DNA of 6,233 nt from CAZTGZ01 sp044339595 (GTDB lineage: Bacteria; Bacteroidota; Bacteroidia; NS11-12g; UBA9320): the NCBI GenBank assembly GCA_044339595.1, contig JBIIVF010000135.1:1-6233 (forward strand). Direction: 5' to 3'. Positions 1 to 6,178 of the stretch are shown in pieces. The notes under the pieces are model-generated. The model ran no database searches, was not told the DNA's origin, and worked only from the letters and a program-made list of their open reading frames with translations. The position numbers and the translations under genes are program-made. The first letter of the stretch is position 1. Each line of letters opens with the position of its first letter.

Positions 1-97
1 GTGTCATTTATTCTCTGAATAAAATGTGGTACAAATTAAAACCTAGATTTCTTACCAATGATTTGAATTTTGCGGCTATTCTCAATTCATCCTGCAT
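1..97 (-). CDS. Possible N-terminus of an unidentified protein, cut by the left edge
   Basis: Read on the minus strand, an ATG at 97-95 opens a frame that stays open for 32 codons to the edge of the window, with an in-frame TAG four codons upstream. The peptide begins MQDELRIAAKFKSLVRNLGF, which looks like an amphipathic helix and is more protein-like than the overlapping plus-strand frame. I do not recognise a family. The third codon positions are more AT-rich than in the neighbouring genes. A 15-bp inverted repeat (ATAGTT, three A, AACTAT; 96-110) covers the start codon and could be an operator or chance. The call rests on a short open frame only, so it may be non-coding. Confidence 0.3.
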
Positions 98-145
98 AGT
101 TAAAAACTATAAACCACACCGACGCAGTCAGAGACTAAGCCGAAC

Positions 146-168
146 AGGAGGCTTCGGCCTCCTTTTTT
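146..168 (+). terminator. Rho-independent terminator with UUCG tetraloop
   Basis: The stem AGGAGGC (146-152) pairs perfectly with GCCTCCT (157-163) around the loop TTCG (153-156). It is closed by the stabilising C-G pair and followed directly by a run of T (163-168). This orientation would stop transcription coming from the left on the plus strand. The same hairpin lies just after the tag stop on the minus strand, but without a T-run there, so it is a poor terminator for tag. The T-run overlaps the tag stop codon (169-167). A second hairpin, GCCGAA (139-144) with TTCGGC (153-158), uses the loop and part of the 3' arm and would exclude the terminator stem. Confidence 0.8.
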
Positions 169-733
169 ATTGCGCTTTATAACAATGCGCCATATGCTCA
201 TCCAACATCCCCACTGCCTGCAAAAAAGCATGCATGCCCGTTGGACCGGTAAAAGAGAAACCCCGTTTCTTTAAATCCTTGCTCAAGGTTTTGCTCAAGT
301 CACTTTCTGCCCGGTAATCTCTCATTTCCAGCGGTCGGTAAACTTTGATTTCTCCTCCGGTGAATTGCTGAAGATATTGATGAAAACTTCCAAATTCACG
401 CTGAATTTTCAGGAAAAGTCCGGCGTTTTTAACGCTGGCTTCTATCTTGGCACGATTGCGAATAATGCCGGCATCCTGCATCAACGCATTTTTTTTCGAT
501 TCGTCATAACCTGAAATCACCTGAGGGTCGAAGTTATCAAAAGCCATTCTGAAGTTTTCTCGTCTTTTGAGGATGGTATGCCAGCTCAATCCGGCCTGAA
601 ATGTTTCCAGAACCAGATGTTCAAAAAGATGCCGGTCGTCATGCATCGGAATGCCCCATTCTTCATCATGGTAACGCATGTATAATTCGTCTTTCAAACA
701 CCAGGAGCAACGAGTTTTATCAGTATTTTGCAT
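167..733 (-). CDS. tag: DNA-3-methyladenine glycosylase I (Tag)
   Basis: This 188-residue protein is a base-excision repair enzyme. The family cleaves the N-glycosidic bond of 3-methyladenine in alkylated DNA and leaves an abasic site in the cytoplasm. Compared with E. coli Tag (187 residues) the key positions are shifted by five. The zinc ligands are Cys9, His22, His180 and Cys184. The base-pocket residues correspond to Tyr21, Glu43 and Trp51, inside the signatures YHDEEWG (21-27) and QAGLSW (46-51). DAGIIRNRAKI near 87-97 and SKDLKKRGFSF near 151-161 are also typical. The ATG at 733 leaves the usual short lead before Cys9. The start lies 12 bp from the divergent gene at 746, so its promoter must sit inside that gene. 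The identification is secure from family motifs; no ada or alk gene is visible nearby. Confidence 0.97.
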   Translation of the reverse strand: MQNTDKTRCSWCLKDELYMRYHDEEWGIPMHDDRHLFEHLVLETFQAGLSWHTILKRRENFRMAFDNFDPQVISGYDESKKNALMQDAGIIRNRAKIEASVKNAGLFLKIQREFGSFHQYLQQFTGGEIKVYRPLEMRDYRAESDLSKTLSKDLKKRGFSFTGPTGMHAFLQAVGMLDEHMAHCYKAQ

Positions 734-745
734 AATTTTACAAAT

Positions 746-1117
746 ATGAACAACAAATTAAGTCTTTTGGAGCAAATCAGCAAGGTGGCGGATAAAGAAG
801 CCGTAATGAAGATGTTGTTGGCCCAATTGGAAAAGGATTTTGGGGAATTTGGTCTTTTCCCGGATTTGAAAGAGGCATCTACACAAAACCTTGATTTGTT
901 GGTTCAATCTGTGGCCGAACAATTGCGCAATGCGGATATCCGAAGTGGCAATCAATTGCTCAGTTTGTTTTATCGCATCGATGTTCCTGCGAAATTTCTG
1001 ACGCAAGGATTAGAGAAACCTCAGGATGAACGGTATCTCTTTCTGGCCAGGGAAGTATTAAACCGAGAATTGAAGAAGGTGATTACCCGTCTTGCTTATA
1101 CCGAGCTTAACGGTTAA
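746..1117 (+). CDS. Conserved-looking helical protein of unknown function (123 aa)
   Basis: I do not recognise the family. The frame can be extended back to a TTG at 728, but the ATG at 746 is the likelier start: it gives a natural N-terminus (MNNKLSLLEQISKVADKEAV), follows an A-rich stretch typical of Bacteroidota starts, and avoids overlapping the tag start. The protein has no signal peptide, membrane segment or cysteine pair and is rich in Leu, Glu and Lys, so it should be a soluble, mostly helical cytoplasmic protein. The segment around residues 70-90 (GNQLLSLFYRIDVPAKF) is the most distinctive and might help a profile search. The stop overlaps the end of the convergent prolyl oligopeptidase gene by 11 bp. 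A function in repair with tag cannot be inferred from divergent adjacency alone. Confidence 0.75.
   Translation: MNNKLSLLEQISKVADKEAVMKMLLAQLEKDFGEFGLFPDLKEASTQNLDLLVQSVAEQLRNADIRSGNQLLSLFYRIDVPAKFLTQGLEKPQDERYLFLAREVLNRELKKVITRLAYTELNG
754..783 (-). promoter_or_regulatory. Tentative tag promoter inside the divergent gene
   Basis: On the minus strand TTG (783-781) is followed after 20 bp by TAATTTG (760-754), about 20 bp upstream of the tag ATG. This resembles the Bacteroidota pattern TTTG, 19-21 bp, TAnnTTTG, but the -7 box is one base short. It is reported because the divergent starts leave no other room for a tag promoter outside coding DNA. It remains a weak match. Confidence 0.2.
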
Positions 1118-3218
1118 CCGTCATGCCGAGATTGTAAAAAACAAACGACCAAACATCGGTCAATTCATCGATGGTTTTTGATATGGGTTTACCTGCTCCG
1201 TGACCTGCTTTTTCATCAATACGGATCAATACGGGCGCACTCCCCTGATGCATTTCCTGCAAGGTAGCGGCAAATTTGAAGCTGTGAGCCGGCACTACGC
1301 GATCGTCATGATCGGCAGTGGTGATGAGGGTGGCGGGGTATTTTGTGCCTTTGTTAAGGTTGTGTAAGGGTGAATATTTGATCAGATTATGAAAGGCTTC
1401 GGTTTGGTCACTGCTTCCATACTCAACCACCCATCCCCAACCTACTGTGAATTTATGATACCGGAGCATATCCAAAACACCCACACCCGGCAGGGCTACC
1501 TTAAATAGATCAGGTCTTTGAGTCATGCAAGCCCCAACAAGCAATCCACCGTTCGATCTCCCGCTGATGGCCAGTTTTTGTGGGTTCGTGTATTTTTCGG
1601 CAATCAGATATTCGGCCGCAGCAATGAAATCATCAAAGACATTTTGTTTATTCGTCAACATGCCGGCTTGATGCCATTTTTCGCCATACTCGCCACCGCC
1701 CCTCAGGTTGGCTACACAGTAGATCCCTCCATTTTCTATGAATACAATGTTGGATGGCGAAAACGAAGGCGTTAAACTGATGTTAAATCCTCCATAAGCA
1801 TATAACAGGGTTGGGTTATTTCCATTGAGTTCTATTCCTTTTTTATGCATGATGAACATCGGTATCAAGGTGCCATCTTTGCTTTTATAGAAAACTTGTT
1901 TGGATACAAATTGCTGTAAATCAACCGGATAATCAAGTTTGCGAAATAAAGTGCTCTCTCCGGAAAGGATATCGTATCTGTAAATTTGTGGAGGTTGAAT
2001 AAAACTGGAGAAGGTGTAAAATATCTCCTGATCGTCTTTTTCGCCGCCAAATCCACCCACAGAACCTACACCGGGCATAGGAATTTCTTTTTCCTTCTTT
2101 CCGTTGACATCAAACTGATAAACCCTGCCGGTTACATCTTTCAGATAGGAAGCAAAGATTTTGCCGCCGGTATACGATACACCGCTCAGCAGTGATTCAG
2201 ATTCAGGAATGATATCCTTCCAGTTTTCAGGAGCCGGGTTTTCGGGATCAACCATGACCAATCTGTAATTCCCGGCGTTCAGATCTGTCCTTACCAATAT
2301 TTGATTTCCAATATTCTCTACGATGCCATAATTGTTCTTGAATCCGGGTAAAAAGGGTTTAAATGCGGTGGGTTTCTTCCCTTGTGGAGATGAAATGAGA
2401 TAGGCACTTCCACTTGTTCCTTCCGATAAACTGATGAAAAGAAATTTCCCATCATCTGAAACAATCGGAGACATGTATCTTTTCGGGTGCTCAGGATCTT
2501 CATAAATCAATAAATCCTGACTTTGCGATTCACCGAGTTTGTGGTAATATATTTTTTGACTTTGTGAAGCGGAAGAGAATTCCAGACCGGCGGTAGGCTC
2601 CGGATATCGACTGTAATAAAAGCCATCTTCATACCATGCTGCATTGCTGAATTTTATCCAGTTCAAACGGTCCGACATCAATTTTCTGCTCGAAACTTCC
2701 ATCACAAACAATTCTTGCCAGTCGCTGCCTGATTTAGAAATCATGTATGCGCAGTAACGATTGTCTTTTGAGAAATAGAGGCCTGATAATGAAACAGTTC
2801 CATCGGATGACAATGTGTTGGGGTCAAGAAAAACCTGAGGCTCTCCTTTCAATCCTTTTTGATAATACATCACCGATTGATTTTTTAATCCATCGTTGTA
2901 GCTATAAAAGTAGTATTCACCTTTTCTGAAGGGCGCTGAGTAGCGCGGGTAATTCCAGGTTTCTGTGAGTCTTTCTTTGATTCTATCCCGGTATGGGATT
3001 CCGGATAAATATCCTTGGGTAACGGTGTTTTGAGCCTTTACCCATTTTTCAACTTCTGCAGCGGTGTCGTTCTCTAACCAGCGGTAAGGATCTTCGATCT
3101 TTACTGAGCCGGCATAAATATCGGTTACATTTTGTTTGGCGGTTTCAGGGTATTTTATTTGTCCAAAAACCGGTAAGGCCATAGCGGCCATGGTAGAAAA
3201 CATCAGGAAATATTTCAT
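1107..3218 (-). CDS. Exported prolyl oligopeptidase (peptidase family S9A)
   Basis: The product has 703 residues, close to porcine (710) and Flavobacterium (705) prolyl endopeptidases. The family cleaves short peptides after proline. Residues 1 to about 19 form a signal peptide (MKYFLMFSTMAAMALPVFG then Gln), so a periplasmic enzyme is expected, as in the Flavobacterium form. The typical PYRWLE stretch follows near 43-48, then a beta-propeller to about 430 and the alpha/beta-hydrolase domain. The YAYGGFN oxyanion loop is at 473-479 and RGGGEYGEKWH at 506-516. The catalytic Ser555 is in GRSNGG, Asp638 and substrate-binding Arg640 are in DHDDRVVP, and His673 is in KAGHGAG. Trp596 matches the proline-stacking Trp. 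There is no type IX sorting tail. It is probably the last gene of an operon with the two genes upstream, 40 bp after the PorV/PorQ-family stop. Confidence 0.96.
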   Translation of the reverse strand: MKYFLMFSTMAAMALPVFGQIKYPETAKQNVTDIYAGSVKIEDPYRWLENDTAAEVEKWVKAQNTVTQGYLSGIPYRDRIKERLTETWNYPRYSAPFRKGEYYFYSYNDGLKNQSVMYYQKGLKGEPQVFLDPNTLSSDGTVSLSGLYFSKDNRYCAYMISKSGSDWQELFVMEVSSRKLMSDRLNWIKFSNAAWYEDGFYYSRYPEPTAGLEFSSASQSQKIYYHKLGESQSQDLLIYEDPEHPKRYMSPIVSDDGKFLFISLSEGTSGSAYLISSPQGKKPTAFKPFLPGFKNNYGIVENIGNQILVRTDLNAGNYRLVMVDPENPAPENWKDIIPESESLLSGVSYTGGKIFASYLKDVTGRVYQFDVNGKKEKEIPMPGVGSVGGFGGEKDDQEIFYTFSSFIQPPQIYRYDILSGESTLFRKLDYPVDLQQFVSKQVFYKSKDGTLIPMFIMHKKGIELNGNNPTLLYAYGGFNISLTPSFSPSNIVFIENGGIYCVANLRGGGEYGEKWHQAGMLTNKQNVFDDFIAAAEYLIAEKYTNPQKLAISGRSNGGLLVGACMTQRPDLFKVALPGVGVLDMLRYHKFTVGWGWVVEYGSSDQTEAFHNLIKYSPLHNLNKGTKYPATLITTADHDDRVVPAHSFKFAATLQEMHQGSAPVLIRIDEKAGHGAGKPISKTIDELTDVWSFVFYNLGMTVNR
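1110..1121. repeat. 12-bp perfect palindrome at overlapping convergent stops
   Basis: ACGGTTAACCGT reads the same on both strands and contains the TAA stop of the plus-strand gene (1115-1117), just beside the stop of the minus-strand peptidase (1109-1107). It has no loop, so it is not a usual hairpin terminator. It could be a protein-binding site or chance. Confidence 0.5.
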
Positions 3219-3258
3219 GGTTTATAATCTTGAAACGAAGAAACGACTAAAAGGCATT

Positions 3259-4368
3259 TTATTTACTTTCTTCGGTCTTATTTATAGAGAATTTCACCGA
3301 AAAAACATGGGTATAGTTGCCGGTGGCCTGTTTCCCGATGGTACTGAGTGCATAATCCAATGCAAAGGCTTTAAGCTTTAAACCGATGCCGGCATTGGGT
3401 TCCATCACCCAAGTTTGGTCAGAATCAGGCAATGAAGATTGCTGTAAATTGCCAAATCCACCACGCAAGAAAATCATCTCTTTGTATTTGGTTTCAACAC
3501 CCATCATTGGATCGATGCTGAATGGATCGCCACTGACCAAGGTATTGCGCTGCCCGTCCGCAGTGATATGTAAATTCACTTCTGCCAATAAGCCAAAGTC
3601 TTTCCCGATGCGAATATCTTTGCCTGCTCCAAGTAAAAATGAAGGCAAGGTGGTTTCCATGCTGTTTTGCGGAATTTCATTTCCGGTTTGTGAAAGGATT
3701 TCTTTTTCTTTATCGCTAAACGAAAAACTCCAGGCGTTGAAAGTGGTGGTGATATCTCTCGCCATTAAAGAAAAATACCATTTCTTTGGCGATGCATAAC
3801 GAATGCCGGCATCTAAACCAAAACCCAGGGCGGTTCCCCAAGGTCCTGCTTTGCGATGAATGATTTTAGCACTGCTTCCAATACTCATTCCTTCTATCTT
3901 ACTTTTATGGCCATAACTCAATAGAAAAGCATAGTCAACCGCGGAGAATGCTGTGATTCTGCTAAAATCAATTTGCCCGTTTCTTACGAGGTCAAAGGTA
4001 TTGGGAATATTATCAATGCCAAATCTGACCATTGAAAGGGCGAAGGCATCTTCGTTTTTTAACTTGACCGCTAATCCTGCATAATCATAATTGGCCACTC
4101 CTGACCAATAAGCCGAGTGCATATAGCCTATTTGAATATTGTCTTTGATGCCGGTGAGACCTGCCGGATTCCAGTACCCGGCCATGACATCCTCAGTAGA
4201 GGCAGAAACCGCCTTTCCCATAGCAAGGGAGCGGGCGCCCACCCCAATCGATAAAAATTCATTGCTATATTTTGGTGCGTTTTGCGCATAGACTCCTTGC
4301 AGGCTCAGGGTAATGAACAGCAAAAGAATCAACAGTCTGAAAGAGCATATAGAATGGCTACACATCAT
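3259..4368 (-). CDS. PorV/PorQ-family outer-membrane beta-barrel protein
   Basis: The 369-residue product has a clear signal peptide with a hydrophobic core at 12-23 and a likely cut after VYA (28). The mature protein opens with NEFLSIGVGARSLAMG (36-51), followed by YWNPAGL (65-71), the hallmark of the PorV/PorQ family. These proteins fold as FadL-like barrels in the outer membrane of Bacteroidota. PorV shuttles type IX secretion cargo to the attachment complex and PorQ is also linked to that system, but many paralogues have no assigned role, so I do not choose between them. Alternating hydrophobic strands continue to the end (HVFSVKFSI). The gene begins ATGATG directly after the TAG of the upstream gene, which suggests coupled translation; the second ATG (4365) is an equally good start. 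Confidence 0.88.
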   Translation of the reverse strand: MMCSHSICSFRLLILLLFITLSLQGVYAQNAPKYSNEFLSIGVGARSLAMGKAVSASTEDVMAGYWNPAGLTGIKDNIQIGYMHSAYWSGVANYDYAGLAVKLKNEDAFALSMVRFGIDNIPNTFDLVRNGQIDFSRITAFSAVDYAFLLSYGHKSKIEGMSIGSSAKIIHRKAGPWGTALGFGLDAGIRYASPKKWYFSLMARDITTTFNAWSFSFSDKEKEILSQTGNEIPQNSMETTLPSFLLGAGKDIRIGKDFGLLAEVNLHITADGQRNTLVSGDPFSIDPMMGVETKYKEMIFLRGGFGNLQQSSLPDSDQTWVMEPNAGIGLKLKAFALDYALSTIGKQATGNYTHVFSVKFSINKTEESK

Positions 4369-5034
4369 CTAAGGTTCGATCATGAATCTTTTTGAAGGCT
4401 TCTCCAAAAAGTTCATAAAATTAAGGATTTGTGGCTCCATTTCAACCGCTAAGTTGCTTAAAAACGTTTTTTGACCTGCCGCTGAAATATCAATACGCAT
4501 GCGTGAAGCAATTCGACTCATGGCATAGGCAATGCTATCAGGGTCTGTATAGGTGTCGAGGTAACGAGCTGAGAGAAAGCGATTGTAGCCTTCAAAGAAA
4601 AGGTCGATTTCATGAATTCCCCCTGTTTTGAGGTAAAGTTCAATATCCCATCGATTCACTTGCGATAGTTCATCATACAATTCAACCGAAAGGAGCGGAT
4701 TATTTTGAAGGATAACTCGGTCGAGCATGAGCTCAACAAAGATGTGAGACAAAAACCAATCTCTTTTGAAGGATAGTGAGCTCGTTCTTAATTTTTGCGT
4801 GACCTGATCATTTAATTGTACGAAGGGCTCACAATTGTGAAAAAAAACATCGCTTTCATGATGTTTCTTTGACCCCATTCGAATAGAATCCGCTCCTTTT
4901 GGATGCGGCAGGTCATCCTTTATTCGGGTTCCGATTTTAAGGAAATTTCGCAACATGTCGGGCATGAGCAAACCTAATGTGAAAGCAGGATCTTGTTTTT
5001 TTCGGTCGATATAGTAATGCGCCAGAAAGTTCAT
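4369..5034 (-). CDS. Acyl-carrier-protein phosphodiesterase-like protein (AcpH family)
   Basis: The 221-residue protein starts MNFLAH, identical to E. coli AcpH, and continues with GLLMPDML (21-28), where the family has GNLLADF. The AcpH family hydrolyses the 4'-phosphopantetheine arm from acyl carrier protein using a metal-dependent, HD-like active site. Candidate metal ligands are His6, Asp26, His58/His59, Asp62, His97 and Asp105, in GSKKHHESD (54-62) and LSHIFVELMLD (95-105). The spacing resembles the E. coli enzyme, but overall similarity looks low, so the substrate is not certain. There is no signal peptide, so it should be cytoplasmic. It is the first gene of the minus-strand group and ends exactly where the next gene starts. 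The ATG at 5034 matches the family N-terminus, and a -7 promoter box lies 4 bp upstream. Confidence 0.78.
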   Translation of the reverse strand: MNFLAHYYIDRKKQDPAFTLGLLMPDMLRNFLKIGTRIKDDLPHPKGADSIRMGSKKHHESDVFFHNCEPFVQLNDQVTQKLRTSSLSFKRDWFLSHIFVELMLDRVILQNNPLLSVELYDELSQVNRWDIELYLKTGGIHEIDLFFEGYNRFLSARYLDTYTDPDSIAYAMSRIASRMRIDISAAGQKTFLSNLAVEMEPQILNFMNFLEKPSKRFMIEP

Positions 5035-5038
5035 CGGT

Positions 5039-5046
5039 CAAAAATA
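5039..5046 (-). promoter_or_regulatory. Bacteroidota -7 box for the three-gene operon
   Basis: The minus strand reads TATTTTTG, an exact TAnnTTTG match, ending 4 bp before the ATG at 5034. Known Bacteroidota promoters start transcription a few bases after this box, which would put the RNA start at or next to the ATG. No clear -33 TTTG is visible about 20 bp upstream, which lowers confidence. Confidence 0.45.
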
Positions 5047-5078
5047 TGGGTTTAGCAGACCTTTTTGTATCGAAAGAA

Positions 5079-5086
5079 TATATTTG
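5079..5086 (+). promoter_or_regulatory. Bacteroidota -7 box for the DUF4468 gene
   Basis: TATATTTG is an exact TAnnTTTG match, 34 bp upstream of the ATG at 5121, leaving an expected leader of about 25-30 bases. The best upstream elements are imperfect: TTTA at 5051-5054 is a little too far, and TTTG at 5064-5067 is too close. The box lies between the divergent starts, so this gene and the operon on the other strand share an 86-bp control region. Confidence 0.5.
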
Positions 5087-5120
5087 CCGAAACAACGTTA
5101 ACCATCAAACAAACGGGATT

Positions 5121-5666
5121 ATGAAAACTATATTTCTGTGGATCGCTTTTCTGGCTATTACAACCGTACATGCCCAAACTGAGCTGGAGTTTCCGATGAA
5201 CGAAGAAGGCACCGAAGCTCGGTGGGAAGTCATCATTGAAGTGCCCGGGACCACAAAGGATGAGCTGTATGACCGGGGTCTTGCATGGATCAATAAATTC
5301 TACACCAATCCGGTTGGCGTGATTAAATCACAAGACAAAGCCACCGGTGAAATTGAAGGCAAGGCAAAGTTTAAGTTGAACACGAAAGACAAGAAGGGTA
5401 TCGTATCACCCAATGGTGCCTCTGTAGAATATACTTTCAAACTCATGTTTAAAGACAACAAGTTTAGGTATGAAATTACACGGGTTCATGCGGTAGCTCA
5501 ATCTTATTATGATGTAAGCAAGTGGTTGGATACAAAGCAGGCTAATTATCATGAAGCCACTTTTAATTATAGCATTGAACAAACACTTGAATATTTAGAC
5601 AAGTGGCAGTATGAGTTAACTTCTTCATTAAAAAAGAAGCCGGATGTAAAGAAGTCAGACTGGTAG
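5121..5666 (+). CDS. Exported DUF4468-domain protein
   Basis: The product is 181 residues when started at the ATG at 5121, which yields a clean signal peptide (MKTIFLWIAFLAITTVHA, cut before Gln19). An upstream in-frame ATG at 5046 would place 25 unrelated residues before the signal and would lie ahead of the probable promoter box, so it is rejected. Residues about 33-125 match the DUF4468 pattern: an opening strand (RWEVIIEVPG), then TTKDELYDRGLAWINKFY with a helix and conserved Trp56, then the turn DKATGEIEGKAKF and strands (VEYTFKLMFKDNKFRYEIT). The domain is thought to adopt a TBP-like fold; its molecular role is unknown. The C-terminus is lysine-rich (SLKKKPDVKKSDW). No lipobox is present, so the protein is predicted to be free in the periplasm or secreted. 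It is divergent from the AcpH-like operon. Confidence 0.88.
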   Translation: MKTIFLWIAFLAITTVHAQTELEFPMNEEGTEARWEVIIEVPGTTKDELYDRGLAWINKFYTNPVGVIKSQDKATGEIEGKAKFKLNTKDKKGIVSPNGASVEYTFKLMFKDNKFRYEITRVHAVAQSYYDVSKWLDTKQANYHEATFNYSIEQTLEYLDKWQYELTSSLKKKPDVKKSDW

Positions 5667-5668
5667 AA

Positions 5669-5845
5669 TCAGGCTCTCCAGTAAGCTTGGCAAGTTTTGC
5701 AACGCACCAACAAATTGTTAAACCAAGAGGCAGGTAATCCGAGAGCAACGAGCACTTTTTCAATCCCGTTTAATACTGAACTCCCGGTAACCGGCTTGAT
5801 TTCAAATTTGTGATGATGGCAATTTGGGCAGGTGTCTTGTGTCAT
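5669..5845 (-). CDS. Small putative zinc-ribbon protein (58 aa)
   Basis: I do not recognise a named family. The protein has two CxxC pairs, Cys6-Pro-Asn-Cys9 and Cys49-Lys-Thr-Cys52, the usual arrangement for one structural zinc. A hydrophobic helix lies between them (VLNGIEKVLVALGLPASWF) and the chain ends QAYWRA. The ATG at 5845 is preferred because it places the first CxxC pair right after the start. The frame continues to another ATG at 5914, but the 23 extra residues come from AT-rich DNA that looks like leader. The stop is 2 bp from that of the convergent DUF4468 gene. A metal-binding or nucleic-acid-binding role would be a guess from the fold only. Confidence 0.6.
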   Translation of the reverse strand: MTQDTCPNCHHHKFEIKPVTGSSVLNGIEKVLVALGLPASWFNNLLVRCKTCQAYWRA

Positions 5846-6115
5846 ATTTTTAAGTATCAACGTGAAGATAAACCCATTATATTTAACTTTTAAAGATTGC
5901 GAAACAATTGACAATGAAATGACTGAGGAATTGTTAATAACCTAAGTGGCCTAAGGAAATAATTAGATCATTTGATAATCGTGATGGGTTGTTTGGCCTT
6001 GGCGCTAACTTTTGACAATGCGAATGGAGATTTTTAATTCGAGATTTTAGGTATCAATATTGAATTTGTTATTAACGAGTCTGATTTATCGAATGTAACG
6101 GGGTTGATCATAAAC
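5846..6115. other. AT-rich stretch without a convincing gene
   Basis: About one third of the bases here are G or C by my count, lower than in the neighbouring genes. Open frames are short. A minus-strand frame of 25 codons starts beside the IS boundary (ATG at 6111, stop at 6036-6034) and may be the tail of a gene cut by the insertion or chance. Possible structure includes the inverted repeat AACAATT (5903-5909) / AATTGTT (5929-5935) and the direct repeat CCTAAG (5941-5946 and 5950-5955). I see no tRNA, CRISPR or riboswitch. Confidence 0.5.
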
Positions 6116-6139
6116 TGTAATACTCCCCAGTTGTTGGAC
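6116..6139. repeat. Terminal inverted repeat (right end) of the IS
   Basis: This is the 24-bp block from the terminal TG to TGTTGGAC that resembles IS150-group ends. It should have an inverted, imperfect copy at the far end of the element, outside the window. The TGTTGGAC part is the most conserved section and a probable transposase contact. Confidence 0.65.
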
Positions 6140-6178
6140 CAATAGGTTGAGGCAGCTAAGTTAATATAGAGTGTTGAA

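Noticed and set aside
3..182. Plus-strand frame open from the left edge to a stop at 180-182
   Set aside because: It runs through the terminator hairpin and its T-run, and the translation has no protein-like pattern, so a real coding region is unlikely.
758..1006. Minus-strand frame of 82 codons opposite the unknown gene
   Set aside because: It lies wholly inside the better-supported plus-strand gene at 746-1117 and shows no recognisable protein features.
1107..3218. Prolyl oligopeptidase as a type IX secretion cargo
   Set aside because: The protein ends directly after the hydrolase domain, without the extra C-terminal sorting domain such cargo carries, so periplasmic location is the simpler reading.
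470..3811. Three copies of the palindrome ATGCCGGCAT (near 474, 3386 and 3802)
   Set aside because: All three fall on codons for (Asp/Asn)-Ala-Gly-Ile in the tag and PorV/PorQ-family genes, so codon preference explains them better than a dispersed DNA motif.
5990..6020. Integron attC-like core around GGCGCTAAC
   Set aside because: The bases before CTAAC do not fit the RYYYAAC core, and no convincing paired GTTRRRY site with a foldable arm was found.
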